A stretch of 64,000 nucleotides of DNA from Camarhynchus parvulus (taxonomy: Eukaryota > Chordata > Aves > Passeriformes > Thraupidae). The position numbers and the translations under genes are program-made. The stretch spans positions 42,441,609 to 42,505,608 of the forward strand of contig NC_044574.1 of the NCBI RefSeq assembly GCF_901933205.1, read 5' to 3'. Below the pieces are notes generated by a model that was not told where the DNA came from, did no database searches, and worked only from the letters and a program-made list of their open reading frames with translations. This document shows, piece by piece, positions 52,101 to 62,945 of the stretch (position 1 is the stretch's first letter; each line of letters starts with the position of its first letter).

Positions 52101-54534
52101 AATCATTTTTCATCTATAAACTGTACAGAAAGAACTACATGGCACACAGGGAAGGTACCATGGCATCAGAATTGACGTGCATTTTGGAGTCACACATAAG
52201 CCAGGACTTATCTAGGAAAAAGCTTGGCTGTGTTCCGCACAGCATTCCACATTTTTATCATTTTCACCTTTATAAACATCTCTGACCATCTGAGATGAGG
52301 TGTGACTGGACATGGCAGCTAACACCATTTGCAGGCTAGTACTGCCATCACTCACATCATGCCAGTCCCTTCCCACATAAAAACAAAAAACCAACTGTAC
52401 ACCATTTAGGAGCTCCAAAGACAAAGGCAACTGCACACCTCAGCAGAGCAAAAAAATGTGCAGGAGTAATGAAATTAAATAACAATCTTGATTTATTTAT
52501 TAACTAGATAAACTTTTACTGTCCTTCTTAGCCCAGTAACTGATTGAACAGTGATTTTCAATAAGCAAAAGACACCACACAAAAATCCCCCCTTCCAATT
52601 TTAAAGCTACATGCTAACCCAGCAGTACAGCACAATACTGCCAACTGGAATTAGCCTCTGACTTCTGACTTAAAAAAAACTGGTCTGTGCCGCATTTGCC
52701 ATGAGGGACATGTACTTAGCAGAGCACACATGGAAAGTTAGTCAAAAGCATTCCACAAGTAGCTGACACAGTTTCCTTGACCAGGTACTTGATTCATTGC
52801 TGGACAACAGAAAATGGGACTCCTATTTTTGCAGCAGCTCAATCAACATTAGTCATAACCCTCCCACTGTTAGTGTCCATGTCACCTTAAACTTCCATGT
52901 AATTCCAATGACTCACATGCCTAGTGACATCACTGGGTCCACTGCTTAGATGGCAGCACACATAAAACTATGAAATCACTTTCAGCTTTTTTTTTTTAAC
53001 ACTGTACAGATACATTTTTCACAAGTGGCATACACTAAACAAGAACTGTATCAAATAAAAACGTGTAAATTTTTAGGGCAATTTTCAGCCACATCTGCTG
53101 AAAACAGAGCTGACAGTGAGATTATCCTTTGACAGCAACACAAACTTATAGAAATCACATCTTAAACAAGGAAAATTCATAGTGAAACCCTTCATTTATA
53201 AAGATTCTGTCATTTCCCACAAGCCATCTCAAACATTTAAGCCTCACCTGGCCTACAGCCATTTATAGTAACTCAGAGTACTTGCCAACTTTAAAAAAAT
53301 GCATTTTCAATGTCCTATGAAAATACATGAAGATTTGAAGAAAAGATATATACCTAAACGTCAATGAAGAAATTGATGGAAGAGATACCTTGTCAAACTC
53401 ATCTAGTTTCAAAAAATATTAATAAAATTAACTTTGCTGAACAAACACACTTAATACCATCTAATGCTCTAATTAAAAGATATAATTAAGTTAAAAATGT
53501 ATAATAATTTAAGAACAGGCTGAAGTTAGAACTGTAGTTCTTTTTCTAGTGCCATTTTCAAGAGTTTCACAGGGTTTCCTTTTGCTATTTTATATAGGCT
53601 TAGTAAAAGTACAGACAAAATGTAAACCAGAAAAACTTCCAGAGAAATAGTTTTAATGCAGCTCTAACTTAAACTCCATACAGCAATGAGTAAATAAATT
53701 CATGCTTATGAACATAACTTATAAAGACATGGGATTACAGGCCACAAGTGAGAATGAACTGAAAGAGCAGCACAACAAATTTTCCATCTTTCTGCTTGTC
53801 TAAGTGCATAATCTGATTCAGAAAGAAGAGTTACTGTATTCCATGTCATACAACCAGGCTTAGTAGCAAAATTCTTGTACACTGCTGATGTCAGCAGCAC
53901 TGGAAAAATTATTCAAAATAAAAGAAATATTTTATCATCAACCCTGAAACAAAATGAGCTAATCTTCACTGGTGCTCTCTCAGAGAACAAAAGTTAAAAA
54001 AAAATGCTTTGGCCAATGCAAGTGGTGAGGTGTAAGAGAAGACACTAAGTAGGTTGGGCCTCTGTCACCAAGTTGGTTTTCCCTTCTGTGTCCCTAAATG
54101 TTTTGAAGCATGTTCTCAGTCATATGGAGCACACTTGGCTTTGTGAATTCCACAGCTGTTGTGCTACCTGTAAATTTCAGGTGATTTTTAAGTCCACCAA
54201 AAGCAAATGTTCCACACAGTCTAGCTCAAGAGATCTAAATTGCTGGAAATTGTAAAACACATCAGGACCCTCCCCAGACGTGTTGTGTCTCTTAGACTAT
54301 TTCCTTAAGCTTCTACCACTGGTCACTGTCAAGATACACAACAGGAGGCTACACCAATTTTCAGTCTCAAAAGAAGTGCTTACCTGGTGGAGGACCACCA
54401 AATTTTCTTTGCCCATTTTGCTGAACCATGCTGTACCCAGTCTTCTCCATCAGGGCAAGTAAAGCTGCCCCATTTTGAGCACCACTTCGGATCTTGCCGC
54501 ATCCGTTTGCTGCAGCTTTATTCTCCTCATGCAT
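48407..54534 (-). CDS. RBM46: RBM46, RNA-binding motif protein 46 (three coding exons; C-terminal end not resolved)
   Basis: This is a germ-cell RNA-binding protein of the A1CF/RBM47/DND1 group. From work on the mouse gene, it binds cell-cycle and meiotic mRNAs and is needed for meiotic progression in gametogenesis. Three coding exons on the minus strand (54534-54384, 50819-50352, 49192-48407) join in frame with GT-AG sites, every junction in phase 1, to give 468 residues plus one carried base. RRM1 has RNP2 VFVGKIP (63-69) and RNP1 RGYAFVMY (101-108). RRM2 has LFIGAIP (143-149) and RGFAFVEY (184-191). RRM3 has LYVRNL (238-243) and RDYAFVHF (271-278). A DND1-type dsRBD-like region covers roughly 375-468. 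The mammalian protein, as I remember it, is about 533 residues, so about 65 C-terminal residues are missing. A 60-nt candidate exon at 44946-44887 may add to this end. RBM46 is preferred over A1CF and RBM47 because the linker after RRM3 ([23 protein letters not shown]) is specific to it. Confidence 0.96.
49193..50351 (-). other. RBM46 intron 3
   Basis: A 1.16-kb intron with a GTAAAA donor and a CTGTAG acceptor. It holds a strongly AT-rich, TAT-repetitive stretch at about 49740-49830. Nothing else is recognised. Confidence 0.88.
50352..50819 (-). CDS. RBM46: RBM46 exon 3 (RRM1 and RRM2)
   Basis: This 468-nt exon runs from the acceptor (TTTTAAG before 50819) to the donor (CCCAG followed by GTAAAA, exon end 50352). 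It starts by completing Gly51 and reads [18 protein letters not shown], the Gly/Pro hinge that leads into RRM1 in this family. It encodes residues 51-206 and holds both complete RNP pairs of RRM1 and RRM2. Without splicing, the frame would read KTVCN and stop in the intron, which supports the donor position. The spliced reading continues smoothly into TFQ... of the next exon. Confidence 0.95.
50820..54383 (-). other. RBM46 intron 2
   Basis: A 3.6-kb AT-rich intron with a GTAAGC donor and a TTTTAAG acceptor. I see no recognisable repeat or RNA gene. Short open frames here are chance frames. Confidence 0.88.
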
Positions 54535-54536
54535 AT
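54384..54536 (-). CDS. RBM46: RBM46 exon 2, first coding exon (residues 1-50)
   Basis: The acceptor is TTGCAG just before position 54536, with a pyrimidine-rich tract upstream. Two untranslated bases (AT) precede the start codon ATG at 54534-54532. The frame reads [15 protein letters not shown]..., matching the family N-terminus, where mammalian proteins start MNEEN. An upstream in-frame methionine exists in genomic DNA at 54573, but it lies before the acceptor and would be intronic. The conserved [11 protein letters not shown] motif at residues 24-34 is shared across the A1CF/RBM46/RBM47 group. The exon ends CCACCAG with donor GTAAGC and carries one base of Gly51 into the next exon. Confidence 0.93.
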
Positions 54537-56360
54537 CTGCAACAGCTTCAACAGAACATTGCAAATATTCCAATTCAGCAAATTCTAAGTTGTTATGTGC
54601 ATACAGAAGCTACCAAAATACAGAAAAGCCACTCAGACTATACTTGCCTATTTACTGCAACTTTGTTCAGCATGAAGCTTCAATCCTACACCCAGCCACT
54701 ATCAGCTGTGTACTTGCTTTCAGACCATTGCTCTGTAGCTGGGATAATCTGGAGCTTTACCCAGCTACAGAAATATGTAATGTAATAGATTCTTACATGG
54801 TCTATACTCAAACTCTCTTAAGTACTATCACAGCTAGCACAACATAAGTAGCACAAGTATTTTTAAGAATGCTGCCCTTCAAGTAGAAGAATGAATTCTT
54901 TCATAAACTATGTCCTCACAGTTGTGTAAGGGACCCAAAAGCTATTTGAGGTGACAAGTTCCAATTTCTTATTATAAGAATACTTAATATAAGAATGCCA
55001 ACTATTTCAAAATTGTATTTTAGTATTAAAACACTGGAGGAGCACCTCAAGTCCATGCCCAGTTACTATAAAGAAGTCAAACAACTCATGAACATAAATA
55101 ATTTTGTTCATACCAGTATAAAATAAAATTAGGCAGAACAGTCTGGCAAAACTTAAGATTTGAAATAATCCCACCTCTGGGATCCCTGTTTTCATGGCTT
55201 TATCCATTGTCACAATTTCAAAAGCTAAACCTTACCAATATGGTTGCTGCTGTCGTATCTCCTATTTCTCTGGCATGCCAAGATGTCACCCAACAGCTTT
55301 AGGTTTCTGACATCCAGGTGATTAAAAACAATCACACCACTTGGCAATTACCAATTTTACTAGTCAAGCCAATAAAAAATTCTCAAGTCAGATGTTTCTT
55401 TCACTGCCTTTTTTAACTTCTGTAGTTTATTTACTCTTTTTCCAGAATTATCTGCCCTAAGGTCTGCTTAGGCAAGCAATCTTTCTCATCACTTCAATCC
55501 TTTGTCCAAATGCCATTTCCAAGCGCTATGCCGCTTCTCGAGAAATGCTGCCCAAAAAATCATCACCAGAAAAATAAAGGTACCACTGTTGGTTCTTCAG
55601 TGCCCCTTACATTTTCAGCTTTCTTCATCTTCAGGCTCAGGCTCCAAAAGACAATGTCCTGAGACATCAGCAGTTTAGTTTTTATAAGAAAAACATTTAA
55701 AAACAGCTTAAAGCTCACACAAACATTTCTTAACAACCCACTACCATTTGCTAAACAAAACTGAAGTTTTTAAATGTATTGCAGACCAAATTTATGGAGT
55801 CATGAAGTGCCTGTTCCCCTACTACATGTATGGATGTTATGCAATGATATTACTCTTGAGAGGCAGGGCTGCAGCTTATTCTCCCACTCATGGCCCAGCT
55901 TTATAATTTCAAATGTACTTTAAATCAATGTCATTACTTTTTTTAAGTGCATCTTTTTTTCACAACAGCCTTCACATGATAGACCCCACAAATCCTTCAA
56001 TTAGAACAGTGTTAACAGTAATTTTTCCCACCCTAGGAAAAAAAGACTTTTAGTGGGGATATATTTTTTCGTCTTTTCATCAAGCCAGTATTCACTTTGG
56101 GGGAGGAATCCATGCAAGTAACCGCTCTCAAGAGTTTAAATTGTATCTGTCACAGGGCACTAAAAAGCCAGATTTTTAACAAAACTCCTCGCTTCATCAA
56201 AAGGAGATTCCAGAAAGCAGCAGGGCAGAGCACAGAAAAACCCCCAAACAAACAAACAAACAAAAAAAAAACAAAAACCACAGGCACAAGCAAAACCAGC
56301 ATGGCTCCCACTTGCTAGAAATGGTGTCCCATCTCCTTTCAGCAAGTGAATTACACTTAC
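54537..56360 (-). other. RBM46 intron 1 (inferred)
   Basis: Non-coding sequence between the inferred donor at 56360 and the exon 2 acceptor. It contains a (CAAA)n/A-rich simple repeat at 56245-56278. No other feature is visible. The 5' boundary depends on the exon 1 donor being correct. Confidence 0.5.
56245..56278. repeat. (CAAA)n / A-rich simple repeat
   Basis: Several CAAA tetramers followed by a run of A and CAAAAA, just inside RBM46 intron 1. It gives a Phe/Cys/Val-rich spurious frame on the other strand. Confidence 0.8.
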
Positions 56361-56930
56361 TGTGTTTCACAGCCTACAAGCTGCACAGTGATTCCGTAAT
56401 TAGGAAATCTTTCGGCAGCTTCAGGCCTAACAAGGTATGGAGATGACAACGAAGTTGGAACGAAGGGGAGGCAAACTGATTTACTGATTTTCCCTCTGTC
56501 GTCATTATCTGCAAGGGCAGCACCGCGGGAACTCAAAGGGGCCAAGCGGCCCTCCCTGAGGAGCTGCAAGAGGCCTGTGCAGAAGCAAACCAACCTCGGA
56601 CACCCCTGGGGCACAAACGACACGGACGCGAGGAGCCACGGCTGCATGTGGGACAGTAAGGGAAGAGAATAAACTCAACACACAAACACACCCCACAACC
56701 CACACCCCGTCCCCCCCACCCCCGAATCTCTCTACACTACTCCCGCCGACTCGCACTTTCTCCACACCGCTTCATCCCTCATCGCGCTGCCTCCGCCTTT
56801 CCCCACGGCACGGCAAGGACCCGAACCCACCACTATCGCCAGGCAGACGAGGCCAGGGCATGACTCCCCGCTGTTCCGTCGGGAGCCGAACGCCACAGAG
56901 CACTGCCCGGCTGCCGGCGCTGTCAGCACC
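56361..56930 (-). other. RBM46: probable RBM46 non-coding exon 1 (5' UTR)
   Basis: The start codon sits two bases inside exon 2, so an upstream untranslated exon is required. On the minus strand, inside the CpG island, the best donor by eye is GTAAGT at 56360-56355, giving an exon end at 56361. The 5' end cannot be read from sequence; about 56930 is taken from the edge of the region of CCAAT boxes. Joined to exon 2, the start codon would have A at -3. A 96-codon upstream frame begins at 56647 and, in the spliced RNA, would stop in a TGA overlapping the first codons of the main frame. Exon limits are inferred. Confidence 0.5.
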
Positions 56931-57270
56931 TCATGCGCCCGGCCCCGCGGGCAGGCATGGGGTTTCCCTCGCTCTCAACCCGCCCGGCCAATCAACGGGC
57001 GCGGAGGGCGGGCACGGACACAAATGACGGGTGGCACCAGCCAATAACAGCGGGGCAAGCGTGCCCGGCACGCGAGAGCTCTTTAAAGCGGGCGACGGTT
57101 GGGCGAAGCGGGGGACGTGTCCGGCGCGCGCGCGCCGCAGTCGCCGCTGGAGCCGTTGGGACGGCGCGCGCCGCTCCCGCCCTCAGGGCGGGCACGCGGC
57201 GCCGCCTCACGGCCCGGCGTTCCATTCCCGCTCCATGGCTCGTGGGGGCCGGGCTCTGAGCGCGCCCTTA
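56500..57270. promoter_or_regulatory. CpG-island promoter, probably of RBM46
   Basis: This is the only strongly CpG-dense stretch in the window, with runs such as GGCGCGCGCGCGCC at about 57123-57136 and a second copy near 57164. It lies just upstream of the inferred RBM46 exon 1. CCAAT boxes occur on the plus strand at 56988-56992 and 57041-57045. MYB-type YAACNG motifs occur at 56993-56998 and 57045-57050, and in reverse at 57096-57101 and 57153-57158. A TATA-like CTTTAAAG is at 57081-57088. The symmetrical content could also drive a plus-strand transcript. Open frames here (for example 56933-57259) are Arg/Ala-rich by-products of GC content. Confidence 0.8.
56988..57045. promoter_or_regulatory. 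paired CCAAT boxes (NF-Y type) in the CpG island
   Basis: Two plus-strand CCAAT pentamers, at 56988-56992 and 57041-57045, are 53 bases apart. Each is followed directly or within one base by a MYB-like YAACNG hexamer. NF-Y sites work in either direction, so they could serve the minus-strand RBM46 transcript. The motifs are read directly; binding is inferred. Confidence 0.45.
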
Positions 57271-57479
57271 AAGTTTTAGAACCCGGCTGGTATATCTTTC
57301 TTTGCGTCCTGAGGCTTTTATCTGCTCCGAAGCGGCATATTTGGGCCTTTAGGATGTGATCTGGCATGCACTCGTCCTTTATGGAATGTTTAGTCTTGGT
57401 CAGATCCATGTTGACAAGTAATACCCAAGTGAAGTATCACTGAATCAAAAACGGAAAAGACCTCTGGAAAAGCCAGATT

Positions 57480-57740
57480 TAGCCTATGAGCCAACACCAT
57501 CATGTCCACTTGACCATGGCACTAAGTGCTGCATCCCGTCTTGCACAGGGATGGTGTTGATGACCTCCCTGGACATTCTATTCCTTTCCAATATTTGATC
57601 ACCCCTTCTGTGAAAAAATCCTTCCTAATGTCAAACCTAAACCTCCTTTGGGTACAGCTCAAGCCTACGTTCTCTTGTCCTGTCTCCAGTTGCCTGGGAG
57701 AAGACATGTCTGATTTCAATCCCTGTTGGCTCAGTTAATG
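57480..57740 (-). mobile_element. CR1 LINE fragment, reverse orientation
   Basis: The plus strand reads as the complement of CR1 3' sequence: GATGACCTCCCTGGACATTC, then CCTTCTGTGAAAAAATCCTT, then CCTAATGTCAAACCTAAACC, TCTCTTGTCCTGTCTCCAGT and TTGCCTGGGAGAAGA. The CR1 sense strand is therefore minus. The copy sits directly upstream of the CpG-island promoter and is diverged. The edges are approximate. Confidence 0.85.
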
Positions 57741-60700
57741 TTTCAGTCTCTTGGAAATGAACCCCATGAGCCTCACAAAACCTGCAGCTGCTCCAAGCCC
57801 ATTGGGTTGGAGGCCCTGTGATTGTTGCACTGCTGTTGAACTCCCATCACAACTCCTTAGGTCTCATATAGCAAGGCACATATCAAATGTACCAGGGTTA
57901 ATATGGTTTGTGGGATTAGCTTGCAAGTTCTTCAAGTTGTTATCATAATGTTGTGGCCGTGTCCCCCATCTAGCAAATTAAAGTCTTTCAAAACCAATAT
58001 GCTTTCACCAAAAACTTCTCCCCCTCCCTTTTCCTAAGGTTTACATGCTCAACTGCACTTAGTAATAAGGCAGAGAATCCCTGAAATTTTACCTTCAGGA
58101 CATGCAAATTCATCTTTATTATGAATATGTTCCAGAGCTTTTAGCAATCTCACTTTAAATCTGTAGTGCCACAGAATTGCCACATTGTCATATTTGACAT
58201 TTAGTCATTTGAGTTTGCTTATTTTTCAAAGAGAATGCATGTTGTGCTTTTATTAATAATGGCATATTACACTCATTGTGTAATTTACAGATGGTATTTC
58301 TCCATTTAAAAGTTCTGAATGGCCAACATACCAAAGCTATTGCCTTGAAGATTAAATTTCACCACCTTTTCATTTCAGGTGTCTGTTTGGTTATTTTTTC
58401 CCCCCTACATCTAAATCAGCCACGAAGCCTCTATTAGGAATCAGTTTGGGGTATATTAAGTCAAATGTCAAATTTGTGACATTTTGACTGCAGCTGTGTG
58501 TCCCTGTTACCTTAGAGACTGCTCATTCCCTGGCTGAAAACTCCGTTTGTCTCAGCTGTTATCGGTGGTGGGAAATACTGAAGGAATGCAGGCAATCTCT
58601 TTTAGATGAAAAAAAAAACCCACCCAAACCCACAATTCCTCAGCATTTTCTTTGTATTTCATGTAAGTGACACCTCACTGAATAGGTTGCCATGTACAGC
58701 CATTTCTGGAGTACAGCAGAAGGTCTCAAGGAAAACACACAAATTTGCAATCAGGTTTTTCACTTTATGGCATGAATAAAAGAGAATGTAAAAATCACCA
58801 AAAAGTATTCCATGTTTATAATATCTTACTAAACATCAAAGGTGAACACAGGAGCTAAAGACCCCTGCCTTTCTGAAAGAAATTAATGATCCTTTTCTTC
58901 CTCTGTTCCCCATATGCTAGTTGGGTATCAGAGTTGTCAGTGCACCCTTGCCCACAGGTGTGAGCTGCTTTTCTTTGATAATCTGTTCACTATAATCAGG
59001 CTTTACTAAGAACAACTGTTTATAACCTGCACTTTTCTTGGATTTTTCTGTGACTCATAATAAAATCTGAGCTGAATATTTGAACTCTTTTTCCTAGTAA
59101 GACATAATTTACAGGGGAATGTAATATTTTTCATTAAATTAGGAACTATATCAGATAACTTCAGGTCTTCAGAAGAGATTTTACACAGCTGAAAGTTTTA
59201 TTCACTTGTTTTCCATTAACTTTTATGAAAGAATGAGAAAAAAGAACCAGGCCCAAAACATGTTTTGGTGTTTATCACAGAATTTTTTTTTATTGCTCTA
59301 TTGAATCAGTACCTTAGGACATAGCTGTTTAACTTTCAAATATGATAAACAGAAACTTATTGTGGGATTATTGTATAAGAATTACAGCATAATTTACCAA
59401 AAAGCATTTGGCACCAATTCTGGTTAGAAAATTACCTTAAATTGCAAATAATATACTGTTTGCCCCAAAGCTTTATACAGTTCCTTTTACCACTGAGTTT
59501 GTTTCCTCACTAATGTCTAGTTGAATCTCTCACGAATCTGATGGATGAGGAATATGGGCAGAGTCTTGCCAAGATTATGACATAGATTCCTTTGGCTAGA
59601 TTTGAAAATGTGAAAGAGGTCTTTTTCTTACATATTTTATTTTATAGCACTGCACCAGACAGTGCTTTTCCTTCTAAGTTATTTTAGGTAGCTGTAACAC
59701 AGAAGTCCTTGATATTTAACTTCTGTTTTATTGGAATGCTAGCAAGTCCCACTATATATATTCCTGGAGTGGGCTATTACTGCAGTTGTAATATACTTTA
59801 ATAGAAGCGTTAGATTTTTGTCAGAGTAAATTTTACTATGGCCTGGAGCAGAAAAAGAGGGTATGTAGTATTTCTCTGCACTCTGACAGGTTTGATATGT
59901 AGGTAGGAGAAATACTTTAAAAGGAACCAGACGTCCTTTGAAGTTTAGACAAAGGTCTCTGTAGAAAACCTAGACATAATATGATTGTAAATCTAATTAT
60001 AGTAAGCTGTCTGGAAAGACTTCATTTCAGTCAATCAGTCCATTTTATTTTGGGTTTCACTTTATCAAGCACTGCAGTTCTTGTTTATTAGGATCCTCCT
60101 AACCTAGGCATCCTAGTGCCTAAAGGGTCTTTTTTCTTGAAAAGCATGGTTTGTTCTCATTCAGCTTTCTGCCTTAAAACCTTGGAATCTTTTTTAATTA
60201 TAAAATTACAAGATCTAATATTGCTGAAATGAGCATTTGGGAGGAACAGAGTGTCAATTGTAGAAAAAAAATATAATACAGAGTTCCTTTTTGAGAAACC
60301 ACTTTGAGACACATACCACATGATTTTAACATGCAATGTTAAAAGATATACAATGAAGATGAAAAAATGGATCCTGGAGCAAGTTCTGTCTTCACTTTGA
60401 TGAGTACAAATGTCAACAATTGCACTGATGTAAATTGAATTAAATCAACTTTAAGCCAATATTGCTGAGTGTGGAGTGATGTAAAATGTGCATTAACAAA
60501 GTGTATAAAATCTCATTTCTTGTTTTTCCCCTCATTACGTCCCGAACTATTGCTTTCTGTTCTCTCTAAAAACCTGGGCCCTTCACCACAAAAGCCATGC
60601 CTTTTGTCGCTGAACAAAATGGCAGTTTTCTGGCAATGCAACTAAGCCTGAGAGGGAAGGAGCAGAAGGGAACTGCTGAAAAAGTAACAGCACGAAAGGT

Positions 60701-62129
60701 TGGTGGAAAAAGTGGTCAATGTCAGGAAAGTGAAGTGAGGAAAGGACAGGAAGGAGGGAAGGGCTGAGGGAGACTCAGAAAATCCTGTCCTACAGCACTG
60801 TGGTCTTTTGATGTTCCACCATCACAGAGTGCTTTTCAGTCTGCTTTTTAAGCAGACATTTCAAAAGCATCCTGAAACAGAGATATATAGGCAGATGTTT
60901 CAAAAGTAGTCTAAAACAGAGATCTATCCTCTTCACCTTTGTGGAGGAGGAATTGAAGAGGATTGGCAAGAAAATGGCTACTGCCTCAACAAGCTTGAAA
61001 CCAGAGTTTTCTTCACAGAAAGATGTGAAACACAAAGAACTACAAAGCAGGCTTCCTTCCTCACACCCCTGGTGTCTCAGTCCTCACCGAAGGGATTGGA
61101 AAGTTCAGACACAGTTTCACATTGGAAGTTCAGTTCAGTCCCTGCTCAGTGTTTTATGTCTGTGCAAATATTGCCAAAAAATACTTGATTTTTTGGCAGT
61201 TTCTATGAAAATCTTAGAGCATATCTCAGCACAGAAACTAAATAGGTGTTAAACTGTAAAGTCTTTAGTCATACTGGATCTGACCTAGACATTAAGTGGA
61301 AGTTTATCGGGAGTCTGAAGACTTTGCATATCACATTAGCTATTAGCTTTTGAATATTAAATAATTCTGGAAATAAATTACATTGAGTGCAACAGTGGGC
61401 AACAAGATTTCATTGTACTTTTCCAAAATTTTTAAAATATCTCTTGAGTAATTTGGAAAGTGGAAAGTGTTCAGTGTTTCTTTAGGTTGCTCATACTTGG
61501 CTTCAAATTCCTGCTTATACTGAGAATCCTAAAAGGCATTGATGTATCTAGTTCACATCCTCTAAATTTGCAGTCCAGCTGCTGTGAGCTGCTAGCTATT
61601 TTTTAAGTCAGGAAATTCTGGACTGTCAATACCAATTGTAGTTGAACAACTTACAGTGCTTCTGTGTAATTTTCTTTATTAGAGATATAGTGGTCTGCTT
61701 GGAGACACAATTAAGAAAGCCTGAAGCAATGTTACCTGTCATTTTGGGTGTTTCTTTCATTTATATATATACACATTTTTATATATTTGTCTCTTATACA
61801 CACACAGAATACCACAAATTCTCTTTAAGGTTTCTTATGGTATTAAGTACAGCTAACAGAATGGTTTTTAATGCTTTTCTGTATCTAGCTATTGTCTGTC
61901 CTACAAAACCTAGTGACACAACCAAAACTGTGGTGGAAAACCCTAAGAATCACTAACTACATCATGGGCTACTATGTACTATAGTAATAACTATAGTACT
62001 AACTGTAAAATCAGTGTTATGCAGCTTAACTGTTCCTTCCCGATTTCTGGTTAGATGGTTCAGCAGTGAAATAGGAATTCAAAACCAACGTTTCTAGACC
62101 TACTGCGAAGTTATATCGACTTAGTAAAT
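57741..62129. other. intergenic DNA upstream of RBM46
   Basis: AT-rich unique sequence. The block at about 58100-58400 has dense TAAT and CAT motifs and no open frame, and could be a conserved non-coding element. A short TA/CA run is at 61761-61774. No exon of LRAT, the upstream neighbour in mammals, is present. Confidence 0.5.
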
Positions 62130-62465
62130 ATCTCACTTACTCGTTCTTTAAATGCGGGTTCCACAGTTAACTTCTCAACTTGCTGGAGACGGTGCATTTT
62201 CCTGACTCTAAGAGAGCCACTAGGTGGGAGTATGTTATCTTAAAAGGCGCTTGGTCGGCCATGGCAGTTGTCCTTTTGGAGGAGTTCCACTCCTCTTTTC
62301 CTGGCAGCCGGGAGATGCTGCAACTCTCTTCACACCTCTTCAAGTAGGTGGTGATCAATTTGGCGTTTTTCGACGCTCATCTCCACACTGGACGCTGGGG
62401 AGACGCTGCCTGCCTCGCTACACCTCTGGCCCGGGAGGACATGAGCCGGGGCAAGCAAAGGCAAA
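62130..62465. promoter_or_regulatory. small CpG-enriched patch with a strong start-codon context
   Basis: CpG dinucleotides are clearly more frequent here than in flanking DNA (for example around 62370-62440). The palindrome GCCATGGC at about 62257-62264 gives a near-ideal Kozak ATG on both strands. The plus-strand frame runs 28 codons (MAVVLLEEFHSSFPGSREML...) to TAG, with a possible donor GTAGGT just before that stop. The minus-strand frame (MADQAPFKITYSHL...) runs 31 codons. It may be a small promoter or first exon; a CR1 copy starts at its right edge. Weak evidence. Confidence 0.25.
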
Positions 62466-62467
62466 AC

Positions 62468-62945
62468 TTCATGGAATCACAGAGAATCCTGAGTTGGAAG
62501 GGACCCACAATCATTGATTCCAGCTCCTGGCCCTGCACAGGACACCCCAAGAGTCATTTTCCAAATGATTCTTGAACTCTGTCAGGCTTGGTGCTGTGAC
62601 CACTTCCCTGGGGATCCTGTTCCAGTGCCCAACCACCCTCTGGGTGAAGAACCTTTTCCTAATGCCCAACCTAAACCTCCCCTGACGCAGCTTTATGCCA
62701 TCCCCTCAGGGCCTGTCACTGGTCACCACAGAGGAGAGATCAGTGTCTGCCCCACCTTGTCCACTCATGATGAAGCTGTAGACCACAATGAGGTCTCCCC
62801 TCAGTCTCTTCTCCAGACCAACCTAAGTGACCTCAGCTGCTCCATATATGACTTCCCCTCCAGACCCTTCACCATCTTCCTGGCCCTTCTTTGGACACTC
62901 TCTAATAATACTACAAGTGCCACACTTCAAAAAGTTATCTCATAT
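62468..62945 (-). mobile_element. CR1 LINE fragment, reverse orientation
   Basis: The element begins with the complement of the CR1 3' terminus (TTCATGGAATCACAGAGAAT, then GAGTTGGAAGGGACC) and runs through AACCTTTTCCTAATGCCCAA and TGAGGTCTCCCCTCAGTCTC to a weakening match near 62945. It is about 480 bp in minus sense. It abuts a CpG-enriched patch. The 153-codon plus-strand frame over it is an artefact of the element. Confidence 0.9.

Noticed and set aside
56933..57409. Several Arg/Ala-rich frames on both strands in the CpG island
   Set aside because: These are products of extreme GC content; they overlap in many frames and have no family resemblance.
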